Part shown: piece after piece, positions 7,016 to 16,028 of the stretch
Numbering within the stretch: position 1 is the first letter of the stretch
Layout of the letters: every line of letters begins with the position of its first letter
Source: Treponema sp. UBA4326
GTDB taxonomy: Bacteria; Spirochaetota; Spirochaetia; Treponematales; Treponemataceae
Direction: 5' to 3'
Length of the DNA stretch: 31,875 nt
Assembly: GCA_002393835.1 (NCBI GenBank)
Contig: DGTW01000048.1
Coordinates: forward strand, 1 to 31,875
Made by a program: the position numbers and the translations under genes
Notes under the pieces: model-generated
What the model was told of the DNA's origin: nothing
What the model saw: the letters and a program-made list of their open reading frames with translations, nothing else
Database searches by the model: none

Positions 7016-10000
7016 ATATTCCCATTTCAATCACCATTTCTATCTCTCCGACGGTTCTTTTGTAGCGGCGGGCAATTTCCTCGACAGTCCAACCCATTCG
7101 TTTAAGCTGGATTATTGTCTCACGGTCTTTTGGTGAAAGCCTTGAATTGACTGGGGCTGAGTCTGAAGATGACTCAATCTCCGTCTTAGTAATTCTTTGC
7201 AGTATGTCGAACTTATCGTCAATTTGCTTTGACAAATCAGCAAGGCGAATCTCCGTGTTGACAATACCCTCTTTTGCCCTCTGAACCTGTTCGGTGCGTT
7301 TTTCAGTTTCGTCAAGGAGGCTTTGCAAAGATGTCATCTGCTCCACAGCATCGTTGATTTTTCCTGAATTTGCCATGACCTCATCGATTCGTGACTGAAT
7401 CTGAGATATGGTAGAAGGAAGAGACTGTGACTGATTTTTGACCGTATCAAGACGGCTTTCGATATCCTTGAGGTTGTCAAAAGTCTTATCAACCTGATCT
7501 GAAATCTGCTCGATAATAGTTTCTTTTCGCTCAAGATTATCGTAACGGTTGGAGATTTTATCAAGAGATTCCTGGAAGCTGCGGACAGTAAGCTGCAATG
7601 ACTGCAAATCGTCACTTGTCGTCTGCAATTCATTGATTTTCTGATCCATAGTATCGCTGAGGGTAACGAGCCTGTTAAAATCCCTTTCGATTGAATCAAC
7701 CTGGGCTTTTTCAGCATTGAATCGTGTAAGTTTTTGCTCAATCTCCTCGTTGATTCTCTGAATGCCAGAGAAGTGAGATTCAAGATCGTTAACGACAGAC
7801 TGATAAGTTTCCACCCTGGAAAGCTCTTTTTTGATTCCGGCAATCTGCTCTTCAAGCTCACTCTGAAGCTCATCGGCCTTTTTAAAGACCTGCATTTTGC
7901 CTTCAAAATTCTTAACCTGATTGTCAATTTCACTGAAACGACTTTGCAAGGCATCCACATTATTATTCATCTGCATGATTGCCTCGCCCTGTCGCTCTGC
8001 CAGTGAATCCCTCATATCAGCAATCTGCTTTTGGATTTCCCGGATAGCCCTGTCAGAATCTGAATTCTGCATTGCCACCCGCTGCTGGGTCTCGTTGAGC
8101 ATTTTTTCATAAGATTCCTGCTGCTCTGCGATGATTTTCTCTGACTCTTCACGGTAATTGGCAACTGAAGACTGAACCATGTCTTTTAGAGCGTTGATAT
8201 TTGCAGAAAGCTCTTCCTGCTCGGCGATAGAATTTCGCTTGAAGTCCTCAAAGCCAGTATTGAATTTGAGTTTAAGGTCTTCCAACGTCTGCTCGGCGGC
8301 CTTATTTATGTTCTCAAGTTTTGAATTGTAGAGATTCTTTGACTGCTCAAACTGATTGTTAAGCTGGCTGCTCCATGCCCGGAAGTCACCTACCATAGCA
8401 TCGATATTGGCCTTGTTTGTCTCGCTGCGGCTGAGCAAGTCCTGCTCCAGCTCAGTGATTTTTGTTTCGCTGGCATCTATTGACTTGCTGATAAGCTCAT
8501 CAATTCTCTCTCCGTAGCTTTTCAGAGAGCCCTTTATCAGGGAATCTGTACTTGTGGTTGCGGCATCAAGGTCGGCCCGGTTTTTCTCACGGAAGTCCCG
8601 CATTTTTTGCTCGACATCGATAATCTGAGCCTGCAAGTCATCATTTGTCTTTTTTATTAGGCTTTCAAAACGCTCGGAAGTCTCTCTGTTTTTGTCCTGC
8701 AAGGCTGAAAGATGATTTCGCAAATCCTCGGCATATTTGACTTCAATCTGACGACGGTTTTCTTCCTCATTTGATTTGAGCAAGTCAAGTTTTGTATCGA
8801 AAGTCTGCTTCCATGTATTGATGTTGGAATCGATTTCGTCTCCACGCCGTTGCAAATCCTCGCCATATTTCTGCTCAAAAGCAGTAAGTGTCGCACTGAC
8901 ATTGCTGCTTGCCGTTTCTTCAAGGACTTTGAGTGAATTTTCGATTTCGGCAAGGCGGCTTTCAACAATTTCAGAATCCTTTTTGATTGCATCCTGGAAC
9001 TGACCGTGACGAACAGCCTGCTCCTCAGTAAATTTGTTGAATTCATCAAGAACACGCTGCTGAGTTTTTGAAAGTGACTCCCGCAATTCGTTTTCAAGGG
9101 CATCAACATCAGCGCCTGTCTTTTCAAGCTGCTGGAAGCGGTAATCCATGTCGTGCTTGTAAGCGTCAAGCTGCTTATCGACCAGCCCCAAAAGTTCCGA
9201 TTGCTTGGTGTCGTAAGTTGCGGCCATGGTTTTGAGGACATCGCGCAACATTCCGTTAATCTGGGCAATCTGCTGGTCTGACTGGGTTTTAAATGACTGA
9301 AGCTGCTCGTTAGCGGCAACAACGGTGCTGGTGATTTTGTCCGCCGCTTCCGTTGCCCCCACGGTTGACTCTTCGAGATTTTGCTTAACTTCATTCAAGG
9401 CAGAATCAACTTTTTCATTGGCGGCATTTACCCTGCTGTCAACGCTGTTTTCAAGGGCTGAGATTCGGCTTTCAACTTCATGCTCAAGGCTCTCAACTTT
9501 ATCAATAACCTCATGCTGTAAGCTGGAAACTTTGTCAACGACACCTTCCTGCAAGTTTGAGACTTTTTCCGAAACAGAAGTCTGAAGGGTCGTGACTTTT
9601 GTATCAACCTGATTTTCCAAATCTGACACGATTTTCTGAACTGAGTCCTGCATTGTGCCGACCTTAGTGTCAACCTGCCCCTGCAAGCCAGTTACCTGCT
9701 CAACCACATTCTGCTGGATTTCTGAGACCTTGCCGTTTACAGCATCAAGGAGCTGCTGCATTTTATCATTTACGCCTTCATCGAGTTTTGAGACATTTGA
9801 GTTAACAGCTTCGTCCAAGGCCGCGACTTTTTTGGCAACTCCATCAACGATAACGGTAACTTTTGACTCAACGATATTTTGCAAGCCGCCGACTTTTGAC
9901 TCAACGATTCCCTGAAGCTCGTCAACCTTGTTTTTTACATCGTTTTCAAGGCCTGTCACCTGAGAGTGAACGCTTTGCTCAAGATTGCCGACCCGGCTGT

Positions 10001-13000
10001 CAACCATTTCCTGCAAACCAGAAACCTTAGAGACGACTCCGTCTTCAAGACCGCTTACACGGCTGTCAACAATATCCTGCAAATCCGAAACTTTTTCTGT
10101 GACCTGACTTTCAAGGCTTGTGACTTTATTCTGAACGAGATTCTGCAAATCCGTGATTTTTGACATTACGCCGTCTTCAAGGCCGTCTGCCTTTCCGTTG
10201 ACAAGATTCTGCAACAATTCAAGTTTTTCTGCCACGGAACCGTCAAGGCCTGAGACTTTTGACTCAACCATTGCCTGCAAGTCCATGACCTTCTGCGTGA
10301 CTCCGCCTTCAAGACCAGAAACTTTTGAATCCACCATTTCCTGCAAGCCGGAAACCTTCTGTGTGACTCCGCTTTCTAGGCCAGTGACTTTTGAATCAAC
10401 CATGTCCTGCAAATCCGTGACTTTTTTGGTAACTCCGCTTTCAAGTTCGGAAACCTTTGAGTCAACAATACCCTGCAAACCAGAGACTTTCTGATTGACT
10501 CCATTCTCCAGGTCAGAAACTTTCAGATTGACGACATCCTGCAAGCCCGTAACCTTATCAGAAACATTGTTTTCAAGCTCGCTGACTTTTGAATCAACCA
10601 AATTCTGCAGGCCCGTAACTCGCTGGGCAACGCCTTCTTCAAGATTACCAACTCTTGACTCTACAAGATTCTGTAAATCAGCAACTTTCTGCGTTACATC
10701 GCCTTCAAGGCCACCAACCCGGCTGTCAACCATGTTCTGCAAAGCTGAAACTTTCTGTGTGACACCATTTTCGAGACCGCCGACCTGAGAGTCAACCATT
10801 CCCTGCAAATCGGCGACTTTCTGAGTGACACCTTCTTCAAGGCCGGAAACTTTTGAATCGACCATATTCTGCAAGCCAGAAACCTGCTGGGTAACGCCAT
10901 CTTCGAGGCCTGAAACCCTGGAATCAACCATTTCCCTGAGCCCCGAGACTTTTGAATCAACCATTTCCTGAAGTCCGTCAACTTTTTGGGTAACTTCATC
11001 TTCAAGACCGAAAACTTTTGAATCGACCATCTCCTGCAAGCCAGAGACTTTCTGATTAACCCCGTCTTCAAGGCCTGAGACTTTTGAATCAACCATTTGC
11101 TGAAGACCGTCAACTTTGTTCGTTACGCTTTCTTCGATTCCACCGACTTTAGCTTCAACAATATCATCCAAGTCAGCAACTTTGTCCGTGACTTTTTGCT
11201 CCAGGTCAGAGATTTTTGAATCAACGGTGCTTTCCAAAGAATCAACTTTTTCGTTGATGCCAGATACGATTTCGTTAACTTTGCCGTCCACATCATAATC
11301 AAGGCCAGAGACTTTTGACTCAACCGTATCAACGAGCATTCCGATTTTTTCGTCTACAGTGCCGTTAAGTTCAACAATTTTGTTGTTTACAGTCTGCTCC
11401 ATTGATTCGAGGCGGAGGCTCACATCACCCTGCAAGCCTGAGACCTTGCCGTTTACATCACGCTGAAGCTCCGTTACGCTGTTTTCAACAGAACCATGCA
11501 GGTCGCTGACTTTAGTGTCAACCTCGCTCTGCAAGCTGGTGATTTTAGTGACGACATCTTTCTGCAAATCGTTGACCTTAAGCTCGACTCCCTGGGCAAG
11601 ACCTGTAAATTTGGAAACAACGCCATTCTGCAGTTCCTCGAATTTGCTTTCGATTCCGCCGGTAAGATTGGCAAGCCTTGACTCGACATTCTCCGCCAGA
11701 CTTGATACTTTCGTCTCGACTTCAGTCTGCTTTTCGTTGATTGAATCAGTGAATGTTGAAACGCGGGTGTTGACTTCAGCCTGCATTCCGTTGATTTTTG
11801 TCTCGACCGCTGACTTGAAGCTTTCAAGATGCTTGTCTGAAATTTCCTGATATTTTGCATAGGCCGCCGTTTCCCTGGCATCCGCAGACTGCACGGCCTT
11901 GTCGAAGAGTTTTCCGTAGCGTTCCTGAATCGTCTGAAGCTGCTGTCCAAGCTTTTCCCTGAGACTTTCCAGAGTTTTTCCGTTTCCGTTGTTTTCTGCC
12001 GCTAGTTCTTTTGAAGTGGCCTTTGCTGAAGAAAGAGCCTCGCTGAGAGTCTGCCGTATTTCCGCATTGCTTGCGTTAAGCTGCTCCCTGAGCTGTTTCG
12101 TGCGCTCCTTTACGGAAGAATCCAGCTGGTTGATGTCAGCATCAACATTTTCGGTGATTGCCTTAACCTTCTGCTGAATCTGAGCTTCAAATTCAGCAAT
12201 TTTTGCGTCGCCGGTCTTTTGGGTTGAGACAATCTGGCTGTCAATGCGATTTGCGAGCTGCCGTGACTGCTCATCAATTGCTTTAAGGACTTCGTTTCGC
12301 TTTTGCTCAGATATTGCCGCAAGCTGCGCAAACGATTCGTCTTCAAGATTCTGGGCTTTGGCAGCAGCCGCCTGATAAGCCTCGTGGATGTCATTTTCGA
12401 TGCTCTGCAAAATCTGACGGCTTTTTTCTTCGGCTGAAGCAGCCGCATCTTCAAGAGATTGCGCTCGTTCTTTGTACTGGTTAAGAAGTTCCGTTCCTAT
12501 GAGTTTAAGGCTTTCGTTGTTTCGTTTTTCAAATTTGCTGATTGTCTCTGGAATAGCTGTGTCAATTCTTTCCACGGCCTTTTCCTGAGCAGAAAGGCGT
12601 GAGTCAAGTTTGTCGATGATTCCTGATTCTTTTTTGACCCGGACAAGATTTTCCTCAACATTGGCAGTCATTTCCATGAGTTCATTGAGCAGGCTGCCAT
12701 AAGCCTCGATTTTTTGCCCGATTGAGTTGACCTCGTTAAACTGTTTTTTGAAATTTTCCCTTTCGCCCTCAAATGCTGAAATTTGCTCCTCCAGCTTTTT
12801 TACGGCCGCAACGGCAAGAGTCTGCTGGGTCTCAAGACTGGCTTTAAGAGAGTTAAGGTTTTTGACCTGCTGATCGAAAAATTCCTGGCCTTCACCAATA
12901 CGCTTGTCGGCATATCGTCTGACCTTATCCATTGAATTATTGTCCCGGCCAAGATTTCGGGAAACAAGAACTACGGCAACAGATGCCACTACTGACAACA

Positions 13001-13022
13001 ATACTGCAACGGTAACTAACAC
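7014..13022 (-). CDS. Giant membrane-anchored coiled-coil protein (SpiroCoCo-like), 2002 residues
   Basis: The protein has one N-terminal membrane segment (about residues 2-20, LVTVAVLLSVVASVAVVLV) followed by a basic stretch (SRNLGRDNNSMDKVRRYADKR), so the long remainder should be cytoplasmic. Almost all of it is predicted coiled coil. Residues about 440-1200 are regular 11-residue repeats, and the flanks are ordinary heptad-like coils rich in Glu, Gln, Lys and Ser. The last 45 residues (LSPKDRETIIQLKRMGWTVE, then EIARRYKRTVGEIEMVIE) look like a small helix-turn-helix. A stretched rod of this length would span close to 300 nm. The start is a GTG at 13022: an in-frame TAA lies just upstream, and GGTGGGG is well placed as a ribosome site. 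The name follows the spirochaete-specific family; a structural role in cell shape or the cytoskeleton is inferred. Confidence 0.85.
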   Translation of the reverse strand: MLVTVAVLLSVVASVAVVLVSRNLGRDNNSMDKVRRYADKRIGEGQEFFDQQVKNLNSLKASLETQQTLAVAAVKKLEEQISAFEGERENFKKQFNEVNSIGQKIEAYGSLLNELMEMTANVEENLVRVKKESGIIDKLDSRLSAQEKAVERIDTAIPETISKFEKRNNESLKLIGTELLNQYKERAQSLEDAAASAEEKSRQILQSIENDIHEAYQAAAAKAQNLEDESFAQLAAISEQKRNEVLKAIDEQSRQLANRIDSQIVSTQKTGDAKIAEFEAQIQQKVKAITENVDADINQLDSSVKERTKQLREQLNASNAEIRQTLSEALSSAKATSKELAAENNGNGKTLESLREKLGQQLQTIQERYGKLFDKAVQSADARETAAYAKYQEISDKHLESFKSAVETKINGMQAEVNTRVSTFTDSINEKQTEVETKVSSLAENVESRLANLTGGIESKFEELQNGVVSKFTGLAQGVELKVNDLQKDVVTKITSLQSEVDTKVSDLHGSVENSVTELQRDVNGKVSGLQGDVSLRLESMEQTVNNKIVELNGTVDEKIGMLVDTVESKVSGLDYDVDGKVNEIVSGINEKVDSLESTVDSKISDLEQKVTDKVADLDDIVEAKVGGIEESVTNKVDGLQQMVDSKVSGLEDGVNQKVSGLQEMVDSKVFGLEDEVTQKVDGLQEMVDSKVSGLREMVDSRVSGLEDGVTQQVSGLQNMVDSKVSGLEEGVTQKVADLQGMVDSQVGGLENGVTQKVSALQNMVDSRVGGLEGDVTQKVADLQNLVESRVGNLEEGVAQRVTGLQNLVDSKVSELENNVSDKVTGLQDVVNLKVSDLENGVNQKVSGLQGIVDSKVSELESGVTKKVTDLQDMVDSKVTGLESGVTQKVSGLQEMVDSKVSGLEGGVTQKVMDLQAMVESKVSGLDGSVAEKLELLQNLVNGKADGLEDGVMSKITDLQNLVQNKVTSLESQVTEKVSDLQDIVDSRVSGLEDGVVSKVSGLQEMVDSRVGNLEQSVHSQVTGLENDVKNKVDELQGIVESKVGGLQNIVESKVTVIVDGVAKKVAALDEAVNSNVSKLDEGVNDKMQQLLDAVNGKVSEIQQNVVEQVTGLQGQVDTKVGTMQDSVQKIVSDLENQVDTKVTTLQTSVSEKVSNLQEGVVDKVSSLQHEVIDKVESLEHEVESRISALENSVDSRVNAANEKVDSALNEVKQNLEESTVGATEAADKITSTVVAANEQLQSFKTQSDQQIAQINGMLRDVLKTMAATYDTKQSELLGLVDKQLDAYKHDMDYRFQQLEKTGADVDALENELRESLSKTQQRVLDEFNKFTEEQAVRHGQFQDAIKKDSEIVESRLAEIENSLKVLEETASSNVSATLTAFEQKYGEDLQRRGDEIDSNINTWKQTFDTKLDLLKSNEEENRRQIEVKYAEDLRNHLSALQDKNRETSERFESLIKKTNDDLQAQIIDVEQKMRDFREKNRADLDAATTSTDSLIKGSLKSYGERIDELISKSIDASETKITELEQDLLSRSETNKANIDAMVGDFRAWSSQLNNQFEQSKNLYNSKLENINKAAEQTLEDLKLKFNTGFEDFKRNSIAEQEELSANINALKDMVQSSVANYREESEKIIAEQQESYEKMLNETQQRVAMQNSDSDRAIREIQKQIADMRDSLAERQGEAIMQMNNNVDALQSRFSEIDNQVKNFEGKMQVFKKADELQSELEEQIAGIKKELSRVETYQSVVNDLESHFSGIQRINEEIEQKLTRFNAEKAQVDSIERDFNRLVTLSDTMDQKINELQTTSDDLQSLQLTVRSFQESLDKISNRYDNLERKETIIEQISDQVDKTFDNLKDIESRLDTVKNQSQSLPSTISQIQSRIDEVMANSGKINDAVEQMTSLQSLLDETEKRTEQVQRAKEGIVNTEIRLADLSKQIDDKFDILQRITKTEIESSSDSAPVNSRLSPKDRETIIQLKRMGWTVEEIARRYKRTVGEIEMVIEMGI
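9430..11700 (-). repeat. About 70 tandem 33-bp units encoding 11-residue (hendecad) repeats
   Basis: Within the giant protein the 22-residue unit MVDSKVSGLEDG-VTQKVSGLQE recurs with small changes. It divides into two 11-residue types, VDSKVSGLEDG and VTQKVSGLQEM. The consensus V-x-x-K-V-x-x-L-x-x-x has hydrophobic residues spaced 4-3-4. The DNA is most uniform between about 10250 and 11110, and degenerates toward both ends. Confidence 0.85.
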
Positions 13023-13066
13023 TTTTTATCCCCACCCAAACTCATATTTTTTAATAAGTTAAAGCA

Positions 13067-13741
13067 TTACGATTGTATCACAATATTGAGAAACTGGCGA
13101 TAGTTTGAGAAGGAAATATCGGCAACTTTGATTTTTTTAGAGAAAATTTTTTTGAAGGGGGAGACGATAAGAGCGCTTTTCATGCCGGCGTTGTTTGCCC
13201 CGAGAACATCAAATTTTATGCTGTTGCCGACATACAGAATTTGCTCAGGCTTTAAGTCCAAGGCCATAGCCATGATTCCAAAGGGGTATTTCGACGGCTT
13301 GAGGGCGCCAATTTCTTCGGTACCAAGGATGAGGTCGCAGTAAGGAATTACACCCCAGATTTCGTTTTTTTGCTCCGGCGGAAAATCTGAAAGAAGGGCA
13401 ATTTTGTAGCCTTTCTCGTGAAGGGTCTTGAAAGTCTCCAGAACATTTTTAAAGGACTTGATTTTGCTGAAGTATTTTTTTAGGCCATCGTAGGCAATAA
13501 GCTTTATCATTGCCCTTGCCCGCTTTGAAGAACAACCAAGCTCCGAAGCGAGAAGCCGTGCCTGATACTCGTAAAAGTCTGGGAGAGGAGCAGTTCTGTG
13601 CATGATTCTGCGGACTTTATTGTAGTGAAGATAGAAACGGAAATGCCTGATGATGTAAGGAACAAGCCTCCAGTAAAGAGAAAAAGAAGGATAAAGAGTA
13701 CCGTCAATGTCAAAAGCGACAGCCTTGATGTCAGCAAGCAT
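13067..13741 (-). CDS. HAD-superfamily hydrolase (phosphatase-like)
   Basis: The 224-residue protein has the HAD nucleophile motif FDIDGT (9-14), a helical cap (about 17-90), the Ser of motif II in LLSDFPPEQ, the Lys of motif III in GALKPSKYPFG, and the acidic motif IV in LYVGNSIKFDVLGANNAGM. It is most like the cytosolic phosphoglycolate-phosphatase/YjjG subfamily; the substrate cannot be told. No Shine-Dalgarno sequence precedes the ATG at 13741. A TATAAT (minus strand, 13751-13756) lies nine bases before it, so the gene may have its own promoter with a very short leader. The giant coiled-coil gene starts 44 bases after its stop, so both are probably cotranscribed. Confidence 0.85.
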   Translation of the reverse strand: MLADIKAVAFDIDGTLYPSFSLYWRLVPYIIRHFRFYLHYNKVRRIMHRTAPLPDFYEYQARLLASELGCSSKRARAMIKLIAYDGLKKYFSKIKSFKNVLETFKTLHEKGYKIALLSDFPPEQKNEIWGVIPYCDLILGTEEIGALKPSKYPFGIMAMALDLKPEQILYVGNSIKFDVLGANNAGMKSALIVSPFKKIFSKKIKVADISFSNYRQFLNIVIQS

Positions 13742-13776
13742 AACTGTTTAATTATATATTAAGATTGTAAAAAAAT

Positions 13777-14967
13777 CTATTGTTTTTGTATCGTGTAATC
13801 AAACTTTGCGCTGCCGTCATAGCTTGCGGCCTGGAATCTCCAGCGGGAAATTTGCTCACGGATTTCCATTGAAACAAGGGAAGGAAGAATGTCCGGGGAG
13901 ATTTTTACGCTGGTGACAGGAACATTTCCGCCTGCCATAACCGTGAATGAAACTGTGAGCCTTTTTGTGCTGTCAATAAGGGCCGAGGCTTCTTTTGAAA
14001 GGGTGATTTTTGGCTCGGACGGCTCCAGAAGGACTCTCGGAGTTCCGTCTGTCATCTGGATGGTGGTTTTTCCGTCTGAAGATGAGCCAGTGTTAGCCGT
14101 GACTGAAGAAGATACTCCGTTTGCTGAAGAAGAATATGCCTTTGCCGAAAGCACACCAACCAAAGCGTTTGAAGTCGAGCTGCTTACACTTTTCCCTGCA
14201 GCTGATTTTGAACTGCTGGAAGCTGCACTTGCCGCCGTCGAAGTATTGTTTGATGAAGAAGCCGCACTTCCTGAGAAAGTGCTTTGACTTGAAGGATTTG
14301 GATTCGTGTTTTTTGCGACCGCAGCTGAACTTGAAGAGCTGGAGCCTTCAATGTCATCAAACTGGGACCAGTCGAATTCTTTTTTTGGAGCCTTTTTCTG
14401 CTGCTGCTCCGCCATAAGCTCTTCCATGCTCTTTTGAAGCTGCTGATCCACCATTTTAGGCTGTTCGACAGTTTTTGAAGGTACCGGCTTGGTAGCAGCT
14501 GGTTTTGATGAAGCTGGCTTTGCCGGGGCGGGCTTACTTTCAGTTTTTTTAGGAGCCGTTTTCGCCTTAGAATCTGCTTTTGAATTTGACTTCGTAGTTT
14601 TGGCAGGCTGAGGCGAGGGGGTAGGGAGCGACGGCGAAGCCGGCAAATCCTGTGAGACAGGATTTGAGCGAGTCTCGGTGAGAGCTGAGCTCGAACCGTC
14701 CCCCTTTTGAGAAGAGCTTTGCGTTTCTTTTACGACTTCCTTTTTCTGTGGCTGTGAACTTTCCGTTTTCAGTTTTCCACTTTCAACTTTCTTTCCACTT
14801 TCCGTTTTCTCAACTTTCTGAGGTGCATCCAGGCGGATTTTTATTGTCTTGAATGGCTTTGGCGCAAAAAGACTTGCCCCAAAATAGAAAAAGAGAAAAA
14901 TCAGAATCCATACTGCAAGCGTGCCCAGGGCTCCTGCCAGGGCCGGCTTTTGCTGAACTTCCGTCAT
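13777..14967 (-). CDS. tonB: TonB-like energy transducer with long Ser/Pro/Lys-rich periplasmic linker
   Basis: TonB-type proteins carry inner-membrane energy from ExbB/ExbD to the outer membrane. Residues 12-34 form a single N-terminal membrane anchor. Residues 50-170 are a Lys/Pro/Ser linker with K-x-E and PAKPASSKP stretches. Residues 205-300 are almost only Ser, Ala and Asn. Residues about 315-396 (PKITLSKEASALIDSTKRLTVSF to SRWRFQAASYDGSAKFDYTI) have the size, position and R-W-R-F-x-x-A pattern of a TonB C-terminal domain, though divergent. Its ATG overlaps the exbD stop as ATGA. The linker contains two sequences that look like dispersed DNA repeats (14612-14702 and 14764-14789). TolA-like function is an alternative. 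Confidence 0.75.
   Translation of the reverse strand: MTEVQQKPALAGALGTLAVWILIFLFFYFGASLFAPKPFKTIKIRLDAPQKVEKTESGKKVESGKLKTESSQPQKKEVVKETQSSSQKGDGSSSALTETRSNPVSQDLPASPSLPTPSPQPAKTTKSNSKADSKAKTAPKKTESKPAPAKPASSKPAATKPVPSKTVEQPKMVDQQLQKSMEELMAEQQQKKAPKKEFDWSQFDDIEGSSSSSSAAVAKNTNPNPSSQSTFSGSAASSSNNTSTAASAASSSSKSAAGKSVSSSTSNALVGVLSAKAYSSSANGVSSSVTANTGSSSDGKTTIQMTDGTPRVLLEPSEPKITLSKEASALIDSTKRLTVSFTVMAGGNVPVTSVKISPDILPSLVSMEIREQISRWRFQAASYDGSAKFDYTIQKQ
14612..14702. repeat. REP-like palindromic element inside the tonB-like coding sequence
   Basis: This GC-rich stretch contains a perfect nine-base inverted repeat AAATCCTGT-gag-ACAGGATTT (14645-14665) and further short palindromes (GGCGAAGCCGGC, GAGCTGAGCTC). 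Its composition is unlike the surrounding gene. It encodes part of the disordered linker. Confidence 0.4.
14764..14789. repeat. Short dispersed repeat, copy 2, inside the tonB-like gene
   Basis: Twenty-five of 26 bases match the intergenic copy at 6990-7015; the single difference is A to C at the 15th base. Related TTTCCACTTTC units continue to about 14816. The region encodes the KKVESGKLKTES stretch of the linker. Confidence 0.6.
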
Positions 14968-15371
14968 TTATCGCTTGTCCTGAGATTTACGCTGACAAAG
15001 CCCTGGGAGCGGAGCACATCAAAAACTTTGACGACTGAACCGTTGGTGACATTTTCGTCGGCTTCGAGGGTGACGGGGTATTCTTCCTTTTTTTTGCCCC
15101 CGGTGTCGAAAGAAGCGAGTTTTTTGCCCAGGGTTGAGAAGGAAACCTGCTCGTCATTGAACCACATCTTGCCGTTTGACTGCATGGTTATCGTGATTCC
15201 TGCGATTTCTGCCCCCTGAGCCGTGCTGCTTTCGGGCAAGTTCACATTTATCGCCGGAAGAATGGCAAAAGTGGTCGAAACCAGGAAGAAGAGAATCAGC
15301 TGAAATACGACATCAATCATTGGCGTGAGGTCAACGGCCGTGCCACGCTTTTTTCGGTTTGATACTTTCAT
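14964..15371 (-). CDS. exbD: ExbD/TolR-family biopolymer transport protein
   Basis: The 135-residue protein has a short basic cytoplasmic start (MKVSNRKKRGTAVD), then the single membrane helix LTPMIDVVFQLILFFLVST with the proton-carrying Asp20, then a periplasmic domain of about 90 residues. Together with ExbB it forms the inner-membrane proton channel that drives a TonB or TolA partner. An AAGGAT sequence precedes the ATG, which lies nine bases after the exbB stop; the stop overlaps the tonB start by four bases. Only one ExbD copy is present, whereas some related systems use two. Confidence 0.93.
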   Translation of the reverse strand: MKVSNRKKRGTAVDLTPMIDVVFQLILFFLVSTTFAILPAINVNLPESSTAQGAEIAGITITMQSNGKMWFNDEQVSFSTLGKKLASFDTGGKKKEEYPVTLEADENVTNGSVVKVFDVLRSQGFVSVNLRTSDK

Positions 15372-15380
15372 CAGGAATCC

Positions 15381-15992
15381 TTACATCACCCGGCCGGTAA
15401 GCCTCAGAATCAGTTTTGTTACGGTTCCTTCCATTTCGGAAACGCATTTGTCAGCCTTGCGGGAGAGGGCATTGCTGAAAATGAGGGAAGGAATGGCTAC
15501 GAAAAGACCTGCGGCCGTAGTCATAAGGGCTTCGGAAATGGAACTTGCCAGAACGGCCGGATTTCCCATAGTGCCGCCAGAGCCGAGAACGCCGAAAGCC
15601 TTGATGTTTCCGGTTACGGTTCCGAAAAGGCCAAGAAGGGTTGAGATGTTTGCGATTGTGCTGAGCAATGTGAGCCAGTGGTCAAACTGGGGGGCCACGG
15701 CATCAATCTCGCACTGGACGATTTCCCGCATGTCATCTTCGGTGAGCTTGCGGCAGTTCAGGGCTTTTTTTACGACCTGGGCCAGCGGGGTGCCTGTCTG
15801 AGTGCAGAAAGCCTCGGCTGCAGAGAATTCGCCGCTTACCAGGACTTCTTCAAGATTTTTGCGAAGCTCCCGGTCGCGCTTTTTGACGGAAGCGAAGTAG
15901 ACTAGACGCTCGATGATGATATAGGTGGCAAAAATGCCGCAAACAAGGATTGGAATCATGAGGATTCCGCCTGACTTTAACATATTAAACAT
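15381..15992 (-). CDS. exbB: MotA/TolQ/ExbB-family proton channel protein
   Basis: The 203-residue protein has three membrane segments in the usual places: an N-terminal helix (ILMIPILVCGIFATYIIIE, about 10-28), and two C-terminal helices at about 105-130 (WLTLLSTIANISTLLGLFGTVTG) and 145-170 (ISEALMTTAAGLFVAIPSL). LLGLFGTVTGNIKAF and EALMTTAAGLFVAIPS are the family's signature segments. Five ExbB subunits surround two ExbD helices in known complexes. AGGTG lies just before the ATG. It sits between the outer-membrane-protein gene and exbD, so the motor belongs with the TPR and barrel proteins of this operon. Confidence 0.95.
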   Translation of the reverse strand: MFNMLKSGGILMIPILVCGIFATYIIIERLVYFASVKKRDRELRKNLEEVLVSGEFSAAEAFCTQTGTPLAQVVKKALNCRKLTEDDMREIVQCEIDAVAPQFDHWLTLLSTIANISTLLGLFGTVTGNIKAFGVLGSGGTMGNPAVLASSISEALMTTAAGLFVAIPSLIFSNALSRKADKCVSEMEGTVTKLILRLTGRVM

Positions 15993-16028
15993 ATTTTCAC
16001 CTGCTCGAATGCTGAAAATGTCAGCTTT

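Noticed and set aside
8657..9394. A 245-codon minus-strand frame overlapping the giant gene in another phase
   Set aside because: It lies wholly inside the giant gene, reads as Ser/Arg/Leu-rich noise, and needs no frameshift to explain it.
9430..11700. Regular 33/66-base units as a CRISPR array or satellite
   Set aside because: There are no alternating unique spacers; the whole region translates as one continuous coiled coil.
9325..11850. Many plus-strand frames rich in Ser/Thr/Phe repeats
   Set aside because: They are mirror images of the hendecad repeats of the giant coiled-coil gene and share its 33-base period.
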